A stretch of 64,000 bases of DNA. Source: Pirellulaceae bacterium (lineage in GTDB: Bacteria > Planctomycetota > Planctomycetia > Pirellulales > Pirellulaceae). Below, in pieces: positions 28,130 to 36,800 of this stretch. The number at the start of each line of letters is the position of its first letter. Within the stretch, counting starts at the first letter, position 1. The position numbers and the translations under genes are program-made. The notes under the pieces were generated by a model that did no database searches, was not told the origin of the DNA, and saw only the letters and a program-made list of their open reading frames with translations. The stretch spans positions 62,001 to 126,000 of the forward strand of contig JAHDXO010000010.1 of the NCBI GenBank assembly GCA_023382975.1, given 5' to 3'.

Positions 28130-28238
28130 TCTTCGGCAGGCAGCGAAAAACAAGGCCGACCCATCGCCCGCAGCGACGTAGTTGGGAACCCGAAAATCCG
28201 GTACGATAGGTGGCGATCCGAGGATCAGGGGGCGAAGT

Positions 28239-28258
28239 CGGAATTCTCACGAATTCCG
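28239..28258. repeat. Dispersed palindrome, copy B
   Basis: Arms CGGAATTC and GAATTCCG around TCAC form a perfect 8-bp stem. It is in opposite orientation to copy A and lies 31 bases upstream of the HzsA-like gene start. Confidence 0.8.
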
Positions 28259-28289
28259 CCACGGGGAACGAACGACAAGGAGAAATGCG

Positions 28290-31200
28290 ATGAGACCATG
28301 TGTCGGCCGATGGGCGAGCGTCTGGTTGCTGGTGGCCGCGGGCGGTTTCTCCACGCGAGCCGGGGAGGACGGGGCGCGGTTGGTGTCCGACGAGTTTCAG
28401 GAGAAGCTGGCGAAGGTCTCGGCCCAGTCCGTACGGCCGCCCGAGGCACTGGACTTTGAGCCTCAACAGGCTCGGTTCGTGCGGGTGGCGATTCACGAGA
28501 CCAGCGGCAACTCGCAACCGGGAATCGACGAACTGGAGATCTACGGGCGCGACGGCGACGAGAACCTCGCGCTGGCCGAACGCGGCGCCGTGGCCAGCGC
28601 ATCGTCGGTGCTTCCCGGGTATGCGATTCACCAGATCAAGCATCTGAACGACGGCCGCTACGGGAACGACTTCAGTTGGATCGCTGCCTCGCGCGACCGT
28701 GAGTGGGTGCAAATCGAATTGCCCGAGTCGGCGGCCGTGGGGCGAGTGGTCATCACACGCGACCGCAGCGGCAAGTACCGCGACCGCATCCCCGAAGTGT
28801 TCGAAGTGCTCGTTTCGCAGGATGGCCAGCAGTGGCGCTCGGTTGCCCGGCGAGACCGGTCCGGAGCCAACCGGGCTCGCCGAATCCCCTATCTGCAAGT
28901 CGACCGGTTGCCGGAGCCGAACTGGACTGGCTTCCTGCAGTACGCTTTCCTGCGCGAGCGTGCCACATGGAGCAGCATTCCGGCGGACGATCATCTTTCG
29001 CCGCTGCTGACCGATCGGCCGGCGGTGCCGGGCGGCGAGCCGTATTGGGGGCGGCTGGTGCGTCGGGCGCCGTTGGAACGTGTGCTCGTGCTGTTGGACG
29101 AACTGGTCGAGCGACTGGACCGGCAGGGGCTGGATGTCAGCGAGGAACGCAGCCAGGCGGCCGAGTTGCGGCGGCAGGCGGCGGAGAATCCCGATTCCCC
29201 GTCGCTGTACTTGGCGGCGCGGCTGGCCAAGCGGGAGTTGTTCTTGCGCGACCCCGCCCTCGCGCCGTTGGAGCGGATACTGTTTGCCAAGCGGCATCCG
29301 TTCCTCGAATCGCACAACTACAGCGAGCACCTGGACGGCATTCTGGAACCGGGTGGCGGTGTTTTCGTGCTGCACATCCCGCGGGACGGGCAAGGCCGCT
29401 TCCGGCCGGACCTCGCCCGCGTCCAACCGCTGTTCGACGGCAGCGAAGGCATCGTTCGCGAGCCGGTATCGGATTTCGAAGCCCGCAATATCTACTTCGC
29501 CTACCGGCCCGACAAGCCGCTGGTCGAGGGCTGGGCATCATACTGGCATATTTACGCCATGCGGGCCGACGGATCCGGCCTGCAACAACTGACCGACGGG
29601 CCGTACCACGATTTCGACGCGGTGTGTTTGCCCGATGGCGGCTTGGCCTTTCATAGCACGCGCTGCAAGGTCCGTTTTCTCTGCTGGCGACCGCAGGCCT
29701 ACGTATTGCACCGGATGGAAGCCGACGGCAGCGATATCCGACGGCTGTCGTATGCCAACCTAAGCGAATGGAAGCCCTCAATGATGCAGAACGGCCGCGT
29801 TCTGTGGACGCGATCGGAGTACCTGGACAAGGGCGCCGACTTCGGTCACACGCTCTGGTCCATTCGCCCTGACGGCACGCATCCCGAACTGGTTTTCGGA
29901 AACAACACGCCCAACTGTTACAGCCAAGCCCACGAGATTCCCGGCACGCACGAGATTGTCTGCACGCTGATGTCCCACGGCGACCATCAGGGCCCGATCG
30001 CTTTGATCGACCGCACCAAGCCGATGTTCGACACTCAGGCGATCACCAACATCACGCCGGACACGCGTCCGCACTACCAGATGAGCCGCTCGCACCACGA
30101 TACGTTCCGCGATCCCTACCCGATTTCGCGCGACCATTTCCTGGTGACCCACAATCCTGACAACCAACACAACTGGTGCCTGTACGTGGTCGATCGTTAC
30201 GGAAACCGGGAACTGCTGTATGTCGATCCGGAGATCAGCAGTATGCACCCCAGTCCGCTGCGAGCGCGTCCGCGTCCGCCCGTGCAGGCCAGCTCGCTCG
30301 ACGAGCACCTGGCCCAACAAGGACTGGGCGAATTCGCCGTTCAGGATGTCCACCAGGGATTGGGGTCCGCGGTTGCACGCGGCCGCGCGAAATATCTGCA
30401 CGTCGCCGAAGAGGTTCCTCCCACGCTCGACTTGCTGACCTGCGGGCAGTACCGCGCGGACCATCCACCGTTCACCGACTTCTACGCCTCGCCCGTCCAT
30501 CTGGTACACGGGCCGGCGACCAGCTTCGAAACACGCACGCCGAACGCGCTGCTGGATCCGCTGCGCACCAATCACAACTGGTCGGAGCGCGTGACGGAAG
30601 TGGAACCGGGACGGTATCGCGTCCGCGAATCGCAGGGTTGGCCCAGTTACGTGGCCAAGGCGTCGCTGGGCACGGTGCCGATCGCCGAGGACGGATCGGT
30701 CAACTTCGTGGCTCCGGCGGGCAAGGTGCTGTATTTCCAGTTGCTGGACGAAGACTGGAACGAGTTACAGCGGATGCGAAGCGTCATTCAACTGCAGCCG
30801 GGCGAGCGGCGAAGCTGCATCGGCTGCCACGAGGACCGGCACTCGTCCCCGCCACGCGACACAGGCTCCGCCCTGTTGCAATCGCCGCAGCAATTGGAGC
30901 CCCCGCCGTGGGGCAGCGCCGCGTTCGATTACCAACAGGTCGTGCAACCGGTGCTGGACGCCCGGTGCGTCCAGTGCCACGACGGCAGCCAGCCGGGACG
31001 CTCCGATCTGCGCGGGACGCTCGACGCGGGGCGCGTGCCGCTCTCGTATCGCTCGTTGATCCAGGGCGGATGGGTTCACTATTTCGACTTCACCTACGGC
31101 ATGCGGCATTTCAAAGCCGAACCGCTTTCGTTCGGGACGCTGCAAAGCCGCCTGTGGACGGTGCTGGCCGACGAGCATCACGCGGACGTGTCGCTGGACG

Positions 31201-31310
31201 AAGCCGGAATGCGAGCGATCAAGACCTGGATCCATCTGAATTGCCCGCTCTGGCCCGACTACCTCTACCGCCCCGACCGCCCGGCTTCGCAGACGGCGCA
31301 GACGCCGTGA
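28290..31310 (+). CDS. Exported HzsA-like protein with discoidin-like domain and two CxxCH motifs
   Basis: 1006 residues from the ATG at 28290 (AAGGAG seven bases upstream), with a signal peptide (ASVWLLVAAGGFSTRAGED). Residues about 60-190 resemble an F5/8 type C (discoidin) carbohydrate-binding domain. The middle (FDAVCLPDGGLAFHSTRC, HEIPGTHEIVCTLMSHGDH, SRSHHDTFRDPYPIS) matches the beta-propeller-like segment related to the hydrazine synthase alpha subunit. The C-terminal domain carries two haem c sites, CIGCH (843-847) and CVQCH (893-897), in the PSCYT-like arrangement common in planctomycetes. It is probably an extracytoplasmic haem protein acting on a carbohydrate or small redox substrate. 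It should not be read as evidence of anammox: HzsB/C are absent and this family is widespread in planctomycetes. Confidence 0.88.
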   Translation: MRPCVGRWASVWLLVAAGGFSTRAGEDGARLVSDEFQEKLAKVSAQSVRPPEALDFEPQQARFVRVAIHETSGNSQPGIDELEIYGRDGDENLALAERGAVASASSVLPGYAIHQIKHLNDGRYGNDFSWIAASRDREWVQIELPESAAVGRVVITRDRSGKYRDRIPEVFEVLVSQDGQQWRSVARRDRSGANRARRIPYLQVDRLPEPNWTGFLQYAFLRERATWSSIPADDHLSPLLTDRPAVPGGEPYWGRLVRRAPLERVLVLLDELVERLDRQGLDVSEERSQAAELRRQAAENPDSPSLYLAARLAKRELFLRDPALAPLERILFAKRHPFLESHNYSEHLDGILEPGGGVFVLHIPRDGQGRFRPDLARVQPLFDGSEGIVREPVSDFEARNIYFAYRPDKPLVEGWASYWHIYAMRADGSGLQQLTDGPYHDFDAVCLPDGGLAFHSTRCKVRFLCWRPQAYVLHRMEADGSDIRRLSYANLSEWKPSMMQNGRVLWTRSEYLDKGADFGHTLWSIRPDGTHPELVFGNNTPNCYSQAHEIPGTHEIVCTLMSHGDHQGPIALIDRTKPMFDTQAITNITPDTRPHYQMSRSHHDTFRDPYPISRDHFLVTHNPDNQHNWCLYVVDRYGNRELLYVDPEISSMHPSPLRARPRPPVQASSLDEHLAQQGLGEFAVQDVHQGLGSAVARGRAKYLHVAEEVPPTLDLLTCGQYRADHPPFTDFYASPVHLVHGPATSFETRTPNALLDPLRTNHNWSERVTEVEPGRYRVRESQGWPSYVAKASLGTVPIAEDGSVNFVAPAGKVLYFQLLDEDWNELQRMRSVIQLQPGERRSCIGCHEDRHSSPPRDTGSALLQSPQQLEPPPWGSAAFDYQQVVQPVLDARCVQCHDGSQPGRSDLRGTLDAGRVPLSYRSLIQGGWVHYFDFTYGMRHFKAEPLSFGTLQSRLWTVLADEHHADVSLDEAGMRAIKTWIHLNCPLWPDYLYRPDRPASQTAQTP

Positions 31311-31439
31311 TCTCGTCGTCGGTCTTGGTCGCAGGGTTGGCGGCGCGATGCGGGATCTGAAGCTGCTGGAATTCGGACGGAGGCCGGGTTCTCGATAGCC
31401 CGCTCTGCGGGTATACACATGGCGAAGGAGATGCAACGG

Positions 31440-32246
31440 ATGTCGGATGCCTTGTTTTCGGTGGAAGATCAAGTCGTGGTGGTGTCAGGCAGCAGCCGCG
31501 GGATCGGTCGCGCGATCGCCGAAGGTTTCGCGGTTCGCGGCGCCCGCGTCGTGATCACGGGACGGGAGTTGGCGACCTTGCTTCAGACGGCCCGCGAGAT
31601 CTGCCCGGCGGGTGGAACCGTGAGGCCGATCGTCTGCGATGTGGCGGATTCGGCGGCGATCGGCACTCTGGTCGAACAGGTCATGGACGAGTTCGGACGC
31701 ACGGACACGTTGGTCAACGTGGCGGGCGTCAACCGCCGCAAGCCGGCGCTGGAAGTCACCGAGAGCGACTACGATTTCGTGGTGGACATCAATCTGCGGG
31801 GCGCGTTCCTGATGTCACAGGCGTTCGGGCGGCACATGGTCCAACGCCGCAGCGGCAGCCAGATCCAAGTCGCCTCGCTGAACACCGACCGGCCGTTGAA
31901 GAACGTGCTGCCGTACGCGGTCAGCAAAGCCGGATTGGGACACATGACGCGCGCCTTGGCGCTGGAATGGGGCGAACACGGCGTGCGGGTGAATGGCCTG
32001 GCGCCGGGTTTCGTGCTGACCGATCTGACTCGCCAGTTGTGGGCCGACCCCGCGATGCTGGCCTGGGGAGTGGCCAACACGCCTCAGCGCCGACTGGGCC
32101 AACCGCAGGACATGGTCGGCGCCGCCATTTTCCTGGCGTCGGCCGCGTCGGCCTTCATGACCGGCCAGACGCTGTACGTGGACGGAGGCTTTACCGCGGG
32201 CTGGGCGTGGCCGATTCCTGGCGGCCAGGGGAGAGTGGAAGCATGA
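31440..32246 (+). CDS. SDR family oxidoreductase (FabG/gluconate dehydrogenase-like)
   Basis: 268 residues from the ATG at 31440, which has GAAGGAG nine bases before it; ATGs at 31419 and 31431 are in frame but badly spaced. It is a classical short-chain dehydrogenase: cofactor motif VSGSSRGIGRAIAEGF, the NVAG motif, and the catalytic Ser-Tyr-Lys set seen as QVASLN, then PYAVSKAGLGHMT. The C-terminus (GQTLYVDGGFTAGWAWP) matches gluconate 5-dehydrogenase and 2-keto-3-deoxy sugar acid reductase relatives. Its stop overlaps the start of the next gene (ATGA), so the two enzymes probably serve one sugar-acid pathway. Substrate is inferred, not shown. Confidence 0.93.
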   Translation: MSDALFSVEDQVVVVSGSSRGIGRAIAEGFAVRGARVVITGRELATLLQTAREICPAGGTVRPIVCDVADSAAIGTLVEQVMDEFGRTDTLVNVAGVNRRKPALEVTESDYDFVVDINLRGAFLMSQAFGRHMVQRRSGSQIQVASLNTDRPLKNVLPYAVSKAGLGHMTRALALEWGEHGVRVNGLAPGFVLTDLTRQLWADPAMLAWGVANTPQRRLGQPQDMVGAAIFLASAASAFMTGQTLYVDGGFTAGWAWPIPGGQGRVEA

Positions 32247-33223
32247 CCGAGATTTCCTCGATGCGTGTGTTTGTCACGCGCCGCATTCCGGCCGCCGGAC
32301 TCGATCGGATCGTGGCGGCTTGCCGGGCCGAGATTTGGGACGGGCCCCTGCCACCGCCGCGCGACGTGCTGTTGGAGAAGGTGGCCGGTTGTCACGGCAT
32401 CGTGACGCTGCTGACCGAGACCGTCGATGCCCGGTTGATGGACGCGGCGGGACCGCAACTGCGGGTGATCAGCAACTTTGCGGTCGGCTACAACAACATC
32501 GACATCGCCGAGGCCACGCGCCGCGGCATCCGGGTCGGGAATACGCCGGACGTGCTGACCGAAGCCACCGCCGACATGGCCTTCGCTCTGCTGATTTCGG
32601 CCGCGCGGCGCATCGTCGAGGGCCAGCGGTACGTACTCGACGGACATTGGAAGACGTGGGAACCGCTCGGGCACATCGGCCAGGATCTGAGTGGCAAGAC
32701 GATCGGCATCGTGGGCATGGGGCGGATCGGTTTCGCTTTGGCCCGGCGCTGTTTCGGCGGCTGGCAGATGCGCGTGCTGTATCACGACCGGCAGCCGTGC
32801 GAGCAAGCCGACCGGGAGCTGGCTGCACGGCAGGTGGACTTCGAGACGCTGCTGGCCGAGTCGGACTTTGTGTCGGTCCATACGGACCTGAATGACGCGA
32901 CGCGCGGCATGTTCGACGCCACCGCCTTTGCCCGGATGAAGTCGTCGGCGGTGTTCGTCAACACCGCGCGGGGTTCCATCCACAACCAGCGCGATCTGCA
33001 CGACGCTCTCCGCGACGGACGGATCTTCGCCGCCGGACTGGACGTGACCGATCCCGAACCGCCCGACGCCGACGATCCGTTGCTGCGTCTGCCCAATTGC
33101 ATCGTCGCACCGCACATCGCCAGCGCGACGGTATCCAGCCGGTCGGGCATGGCCGAGATCGCCGCCGACAATCTGCTGGCCGGTCTGCGCGGCGACACAC
33201 TCCGCTGCCGGGTACACGATTGA
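32243..33223 (+). CDS. D-isomer-specific 2-hydroxyacid dehydrogenase (glyoxylate/hydroxypyruvate reductase-like)
   Basis: 326 residues, starting in the ATGA overlap with the SDR gene. The NAD-binding domain shows GKTIGIVGMGRIGFALARR. The catalytic set is the Arg after VNTARGSI, the Glu in DVTDPEPPDADDPLL and the His in CIVAPHIASATV. SNFAVGYNNIDIAEATRRGI near residue 75 is the usual substrate-side loop of glyoxylate reductases. The enzyme probably reduces a 2-oxo acid such as glyoxylate or hydroxypyruvate using NAD(P)H. Its stop overlaps the next start (TGATG), making a three-gene coupled set. Confidence 0.94.
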   Translation: MTEISSMRVFVTRRIPAAGLDRIVAACRAEIWDGPLPPPRDVLLEKVAGCHGIVTLLTETVDARLMDAAGPQLRVISNFAVGYNNIDIAEATRRGIRVGNTPDVLTEATADMAFALLISAARRIVEGQRYVLDGHWKTWEPLGHIGQDLSGKTIGIVGMGRIGFALARRCFGGWQMRVLYHDRQPCEQADRELAARQVDFETLLAESDFVSVHTDLNDATRGMFDATAFARMKSSAVFVNTARGSIHNQRDLHDALRDGRIFAAGLDVTDPEPPDADDPLLRLPNCIVAPHIASATVSSRSGMAEIAADNLLAGLRGDTLRCRVHD

Positions 33224-34584
33224 TGGCGGAGACGATGGCGACCAAGACGACCCAATCCGGCGAGCGTGAAGCGCAACTCATGAACCCGATGTCCGAACAT
33301 ACCGAACCTGACCGTGCGGAAGATGCTTGGCTGGACGAGGCGGATGCGACCGAAGCGGCCGATCGCGCGGCGCTTGCCTGGCGGCGCGAGCACTTCATCC
33401 CGCTGCGCAAAGCGGAATTGGTCCGCGTCTTGGCCGACCAGGCCGATGACGATGCTCGGCGGGAAGCATTCTTGCAGCTCTGTGCGCTGTTGGAGGCGAT
33501 ATTCCATTACGAGTATCACGAGTGTCTCGAGGCACTGAAGCGTCTCTATGCGCCGTTCAATCCCGATTCGGTGACGATCGAACTGCACACGCCGACCGAA
33601 GAGCAGCGTGAGGCGGCCATTCCGGAACTGTTCGACCGATTCCAGCATCTGCTCCAGCGGGCCAACTACCGCCATCTGTCGCACGCCGAGATCCAGCGCG
33701 TGGTCGGGATCGCCAGCGACTGGGGCGTCCGATTGCAGGTCGACTTCGACCGGTTCGACCGTCTGGAAGTCTTCGTGCGGGGCGATACATCCGAGCATCG
33801 CGTTCGCAAGCGTTGGCGGAATTGGTATCGCCCGGAAAACGTCCAGGTGGCTATGTACCAGCGGTTGGTCGTGATCTTTCGGTTGCGTGAAATCGACCGA
33901 CCGGACGACAGCACCGAGGGCGTCGATCGTCGCTGGGTCTACGTCAAGATGTTCAAGAACATCCCCAAGCAGGATGTCGACATGCTGCTGCCCTGCTCGC
34001 GGTTCAAGATGACTCCGCTCGATCTGTGCCGCGTCATGCTGCCGACCCTGTCGGGGCTGGCGATCGTGGTCGTCCGGGTGTTTCAGGGCGCGCTGCTGCT
34101 GGTGTTCGCCGGGGTGTACGGCATGTTGGCCTTTCTCGGCCTGGTGGGCGGGACGATCGGCTATGCGGTCCGATCGGTGCTGGGCTATTTCCGGACCAAG
34201 GACAAGTACCGCCTGGTGCTGACTCGCCGCCTGTACTACCAGAACCTGGACAATAATGCGGGCGTGTTGTTCCGCGTGCTGGACGAGGCGGAGGAGCAGG
34301 AGTTTCGCGAAGCGATCCTGGCGCACGCGCTGCTCGACCGCCGTGCCCGTCCCGACGGCTGGGACGCCGAACGGTTGGACCGCGAAGCGGAAGCGTGGCT
34401 GAGCGACTTGCTGGGGTATCCCGTCGATTTCGAGGTCCACGACGCATTGGAAAAGCTTCAGCGACTGGGATGCGCATCGTCCACCGACGATGGACGCTGG
34501 CAGGCGTTGCCGCTGTCGGAGGCCCTCGTGGCGCTCGACCATCGCTGGGATAACCTCTTCCGCCACGCCCCGCCTTCCCCGTAG
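33223..34584 (+). CDS. DUF3754 (TMEM143-like) membrane protein
   Basis: 453 residues. The ATG shares one base with the stop of the dehydrogenase gene. The soluble N-terminal half has HFIPLRKAELVRVLAD, and the middle has the DUF3754 core VYVKMFKNIPKQDVDMLLP followed by two adjacent membrane helices (TLSGLAIVVVRVFQGALLLV and MLAFLGLVGGTIGYAVRSVL). The C-terminal part (YYQNLDNNAGVLFRVLDEAEEQE) is a conserved cytoplasmic tail. The animal relative TMEM143 is mitochondrial and of unknown function; the family has no assigned activity. Tight coupling to two dehydrogenases is unusual and may simply reflect shared expression. Confidence 0.9.
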   Translation: MAETMATKTTQSGEREAQLMNPMSEHTEPDRAEDAWLDEADATEAADRAALAWRREHFIPLRKAELVRVLADQADDDARREAFLQLCALLEAIFHYEYHECLEALKRLYAPFNPDSVTIELHTPTEEQREAAIPELFDRFQHLLQRANYRHLSHAEIQRVVGIASDWGVRLQVDFDRFDRLEVFVRGDTSEHRVRKRWRNWYRPENVQVAMYQRLVVIFRLREIDRPDDSTEGVDRRWVYVKMFKNIPKQDVDMLLPCSRFKMTPLDLCRVMLPTLSGLAIVVVRVFQGALLLVFAGVYGMLAFLGLVGGTIGYAVRSVLGYFRTKDKYRLVLTRRLYYQNLDNNAGVLFRVLDEAEEQEFREAILAHALLDRRARPDGWDAERLDREAEAWLSDLLGYPVDFEVHDALEKLQRLGCASSTDDGRWQALPLSEALVALDHRWDNLFRHAPPSP

Positions 34585-34603
34585 CACAGGCTGCCAGCCT
34601 GTG
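34585..34603. repeat. Short near-perfect palindrome at the end of the DUF3754 gene
   Basis: CACAGGCTG, a single C, then CAGCCTGTG form a perfect 9-bp inverted repeat starting directly after the stop codon. It could terminate the three-gene operon. To my knowledge the same kind of sequence recurs between genes in planctomycete genomes. Confidence 0.7.
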
Positions 34604-34703
34604 GCCAGCTCTCCCGCATCATCTTCCTCCCGCCATCTCCGTCGGCTAAACTGGCCCTGGGATTTTCGACGAACCTTCCAACCCTTCTCCGGAGCTCCGC
34701 ACC

Positions 34704-35738
34704 ATGAATCGACATTCCTGCCCTGTTGCCGCCGCTGTTCTTCTACTGTTTTCGGCGTCCTGGTCTCCGGCTGCCGAACCGGAGGCGGTTCCCGTGTTGC
34801 GGGCCGGGATCATCGGGCTGGACACTTCGCACGCCGTGGCGTTCACTCGGCTGTTGAACGCGGAGAAACCGCAGGAAGCGTTGGTCGGCTGCCGGATTGT
34901 CGCCGCCTATCCCAAGGGCAGCCCGGACATTCCCAGCAGCGTCAGTCGCGTGCCGAAATACACCGAAGAGATGCAGCAGTTGGGCGTCGAAATTGTCGAC
35001 TCGATCGACGCGTTGATCCAGCGCGTGGATGTCGTGCTGCTCGAGACGAACGACGGGCGACCGCATCTGGAGCAGGCGCTGCCGGTATTGAAGGCCCGCA
35101 AGCCGATGTTCATCGACAAGCCGATCGCCGGCTCGCTGGCCGACGCCGTGGCGATCTTTGAAGCGGCGCGGAAATACGAAACGCCGGTCTGGTCCAGTTC
35201 GTCGCTGCGGTATACCGAAGGCGCGCAAGCGATTCGCAACGGCTCAATTGGCGACGTGCTGGGCTGCGATGCGTACAGCCCCTGCTCGCTCGAATCGACG
35301 CATCCGGACCTGTACTGGTACGGCATCCACGGCGTCGAGACGTTGTTTACCGTCATGGGCACGGGCTGTGAAGCGGCGGTTCGAGTCCAGTCGCCCGACA
35401 CCGACATCGTGGTCGGGCGCTGGAACAACGGACGGCTGGGCACGTTCCGGGGCATCCGCAGTGGCAAGAGCGGCTACGGCGGCACGGCTTTCGGCACGGG
35501 CGGAATTCAACAGATCGGGCCCTACGGCGGCTACGGCCCGCTGGTCGTGGAAATCGTCAAGTTCTTCCGCACGGGCCAGCCGCCGGTCAGCGAACAGGAA
35601 ACGTTGGAGATCTACGCCTTCATGAGCGCCGCCGACGAAAGCAAACTCGCCGGTGGCGCCGAGATCAAACTGGTCGATGTCCTGGCCAAGGCCCGCGAAG
35701 AAGCTCGCGGCAAATTGCCGAAGGACGACCAACGGTAA
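34704..35738 (+). CDS. Exported Gfo/Idh/MocA-like oxidoreductase
   Basis: 344 residues with a Sec-type signal peptide (VAAAVLLLFSASWSPAAEP). The Rossmann domain starts VLRAGIIGLDTSHAVAFTRL, lacking the usual GxGxxG and instead showing the GLDTSH variant found in a planctomycete/Bacteroidetes subgroup. The family motif is FIDKPIAGSLADAV, with D in place of E in EKP. The C-terminal half (TYWYGIHG-like YWYGIHGVETLFTVMGTGC) is typical. Enzyme activity is uncertain because both the nucleotide-binding loop and the EKP motif deviate. A GGAG lies upstream of the ATG. It is convergent with the PmoA-like gene, only 9 bases apart. Confidence 0.88.
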   Translation: MNRHSCPVAAAVLLLFSASWSPAAEPEAVPVLRAGIIGLDTSHAVAFTRLLNAEKPQEALVGCRIVAAYPKGSPDIPSSVSRVPKYTEEMQQLGVEIVDSIDALIQRVDVVLLETNDGRPHLEQALPVLKARKPMFIDKPIAGSLADAVAIFEAARKYETPVWSSSSLRYTEGAQAIRNGSIGDVLGCDAYSPCSLESTHPDLYWYGIHGVETLFTVMGTGCEAAVRVQSPDTDIVVGRWNNGRLGTFRGIRSGKSGYGGTAFGTGGIQQIGPYGGYGPLVVEIVKFFRTGQPPVSEQETLEIYAFMSAADESKLAGGAEIKLVDVLAKAREEARGKLPKDDQR

Positions 35739-35747
35739 CCGCGGACA

Positions 35748-36668
35748 CTACGAAGCGTACCGGTCATACCGTTGCTGGATCGACTCGCGAGCGGGCAATT
35801 CGCCGGCCGTGATGTAGAACTGGTAACGCAGCACCAGCGACTGGCCGCGGGCCAAGTCGGCTTTGGCAAAGACGCCGAAGCGCCCATAGTCGCGGTACGC
35901 GGACCAGACGCTCTCCTTGGGGTTCTGTGGATGGTTCATCTGCACGACGCCGTACGTCTGATCGCCCAGCACATAGCTCAACGCCGCCCAAGGCAAATCC
36001 TTGTCGCGGCGCGGGTCGTTTCCCTCGGCGGGAAACAGGTAGCGGGTTTGAGTCCTGTCCAGTTCGTCCGCCGGTCGGTAGTGGACACCCGCATGTTCCG
36101 GGTCGCCGCCCAACTCGGTGTCCCCAGCGAGCGCGGTCAGCTTCGAGCTGACTTCGACGCACACCAAGGCCGGCGCCTCGACGGCTCGGAAAACGAAAGT
36201 CCGCTCTTCCTCGATCAGCCGCTGGCCATCCTTCGTGCTCCAGACGACCAGCGAGGTGAAGCTTGCTTGATCCGCAGCGGCTTGTTGACTGACGAAACGT
36301 TGATGGGCTTGCACGTTGGTGGTGCCCCAAAGATTGTGCGCCTTCCCATCGACCGTCAGGCGGCTGAAACCAGCGAAGATGCCGCGGTGATGAGGATACA
36401 GACCGCCCGGCCCCTTGGTGATCGGCTGCTTGCCAGCGGCGTCCATCACGTGCAGATAGGGCTTGGCCGTGTCGTCCAACCGCTGCGGATCGAACGCGGT
36501 CATGTAACGGGCGACCACGCGGCCGTCGAAGGCCACATCCAGATGCTGCCCCGGTTGCTCGTGCAAGGCGAATCCCGCGTCGGCGGCGGTCGCCGGCGAT
36601 GCCGTCACGGAAACAGAAAGGGTCAGCAGAACGACGATTGCGACCAAATGTCGGATCAAGGTCAACAT
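35748..36668 (-). CDS. Exported PmoA-family protein (DUF6807), copy 1
   Basis: 306 residues with a signal peptide (LVAIVVLLTLSVSVTASP). Conserved family stretches are YLHVMDAAGKQPITKGPGG, YPHHRGIFAGFSRL, LIEEERTFVFRAV, GDPEHAGVHYRPADE and KESVWSAYRDYGRFGVF. This is the domain annotated 'PmoA family' (DUF6807). Despite the name it is not the membrane methane monooxygenase subunit: there are no membrane helices beyond the signal and no copper-site residues. It is common in planctomycetes beside sugar oxidoreductases. A paralogue lies just upstream on the same strand, and a copy of the dispersed palindrome separates them. Confidence 0.92.
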   Translation of the reverse strand: MLTLIRHLVAIVVLLTLSVSVTASPATAADAGFALHEQPGQHLDVAFDGRVVARYMTAFDPQRLDDTAKPYLHVMDAAGKQPITKGPGGLYPHHRGIFAGFSRLTVDGKAHNLWGTTNVQAHQRFVSQQAAADQASFTSLVVWSTKDGQRLIEEERTFVFRAVEAPALVCVEVSSKLTALAGDTELGGDPEHAGVHYRPADELDRTQTRYLFPAEGNDPRRDKDLPWAALSYVLGDQTYGVVQMNHPQNPKESVWSAYRDYGRFGVFAKADLARGQSLVLRYQFYITAGELPARESIQQRYDRYAS

Positions 36669-36757
36669 GAAGGATCTCCCGGTTGCGTGAAGGTTGGGAA
36701 ATGTACCAGTCGTAATTTCATCGCCGAATCCGGGATTCCGGATGTCGGACGGAGGGT

Positions 36758-36777
36758 CCGAATCCTCACGAATTCGG
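36758..36777. repeat. Dispersed palindrome, copy C
   Basis: Arms CCGAATCC and GAATTCGG around TCAC, one mismatch in the 8-bp stem. It lies between the two PmoA-like genes, 90 bases before the start of copy 1. Confidence 0.75.
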
Positions 36778-36800
36778 CTGCGAGGCTTCGTCTCTCTGCG

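Noticed and set aside
25097..28153. Very long minus-strand frame across panB and the Tat oxidoreductase
   Set aside because: It crosses three recognised genes in other frames and shows no family motif.
28290..31310. Anammox hydrazine synthase
   Set aside because: Only HzsA-like features are present; the other subunits and anammox genes are missing and this family is common in non-anammox planctomycetes.
32782..34587. Long minus-strand frame opposite the DUF3754 gene
   Set aside because: It is the antisense of a strongly supported gene with start overlap and membrane helices.
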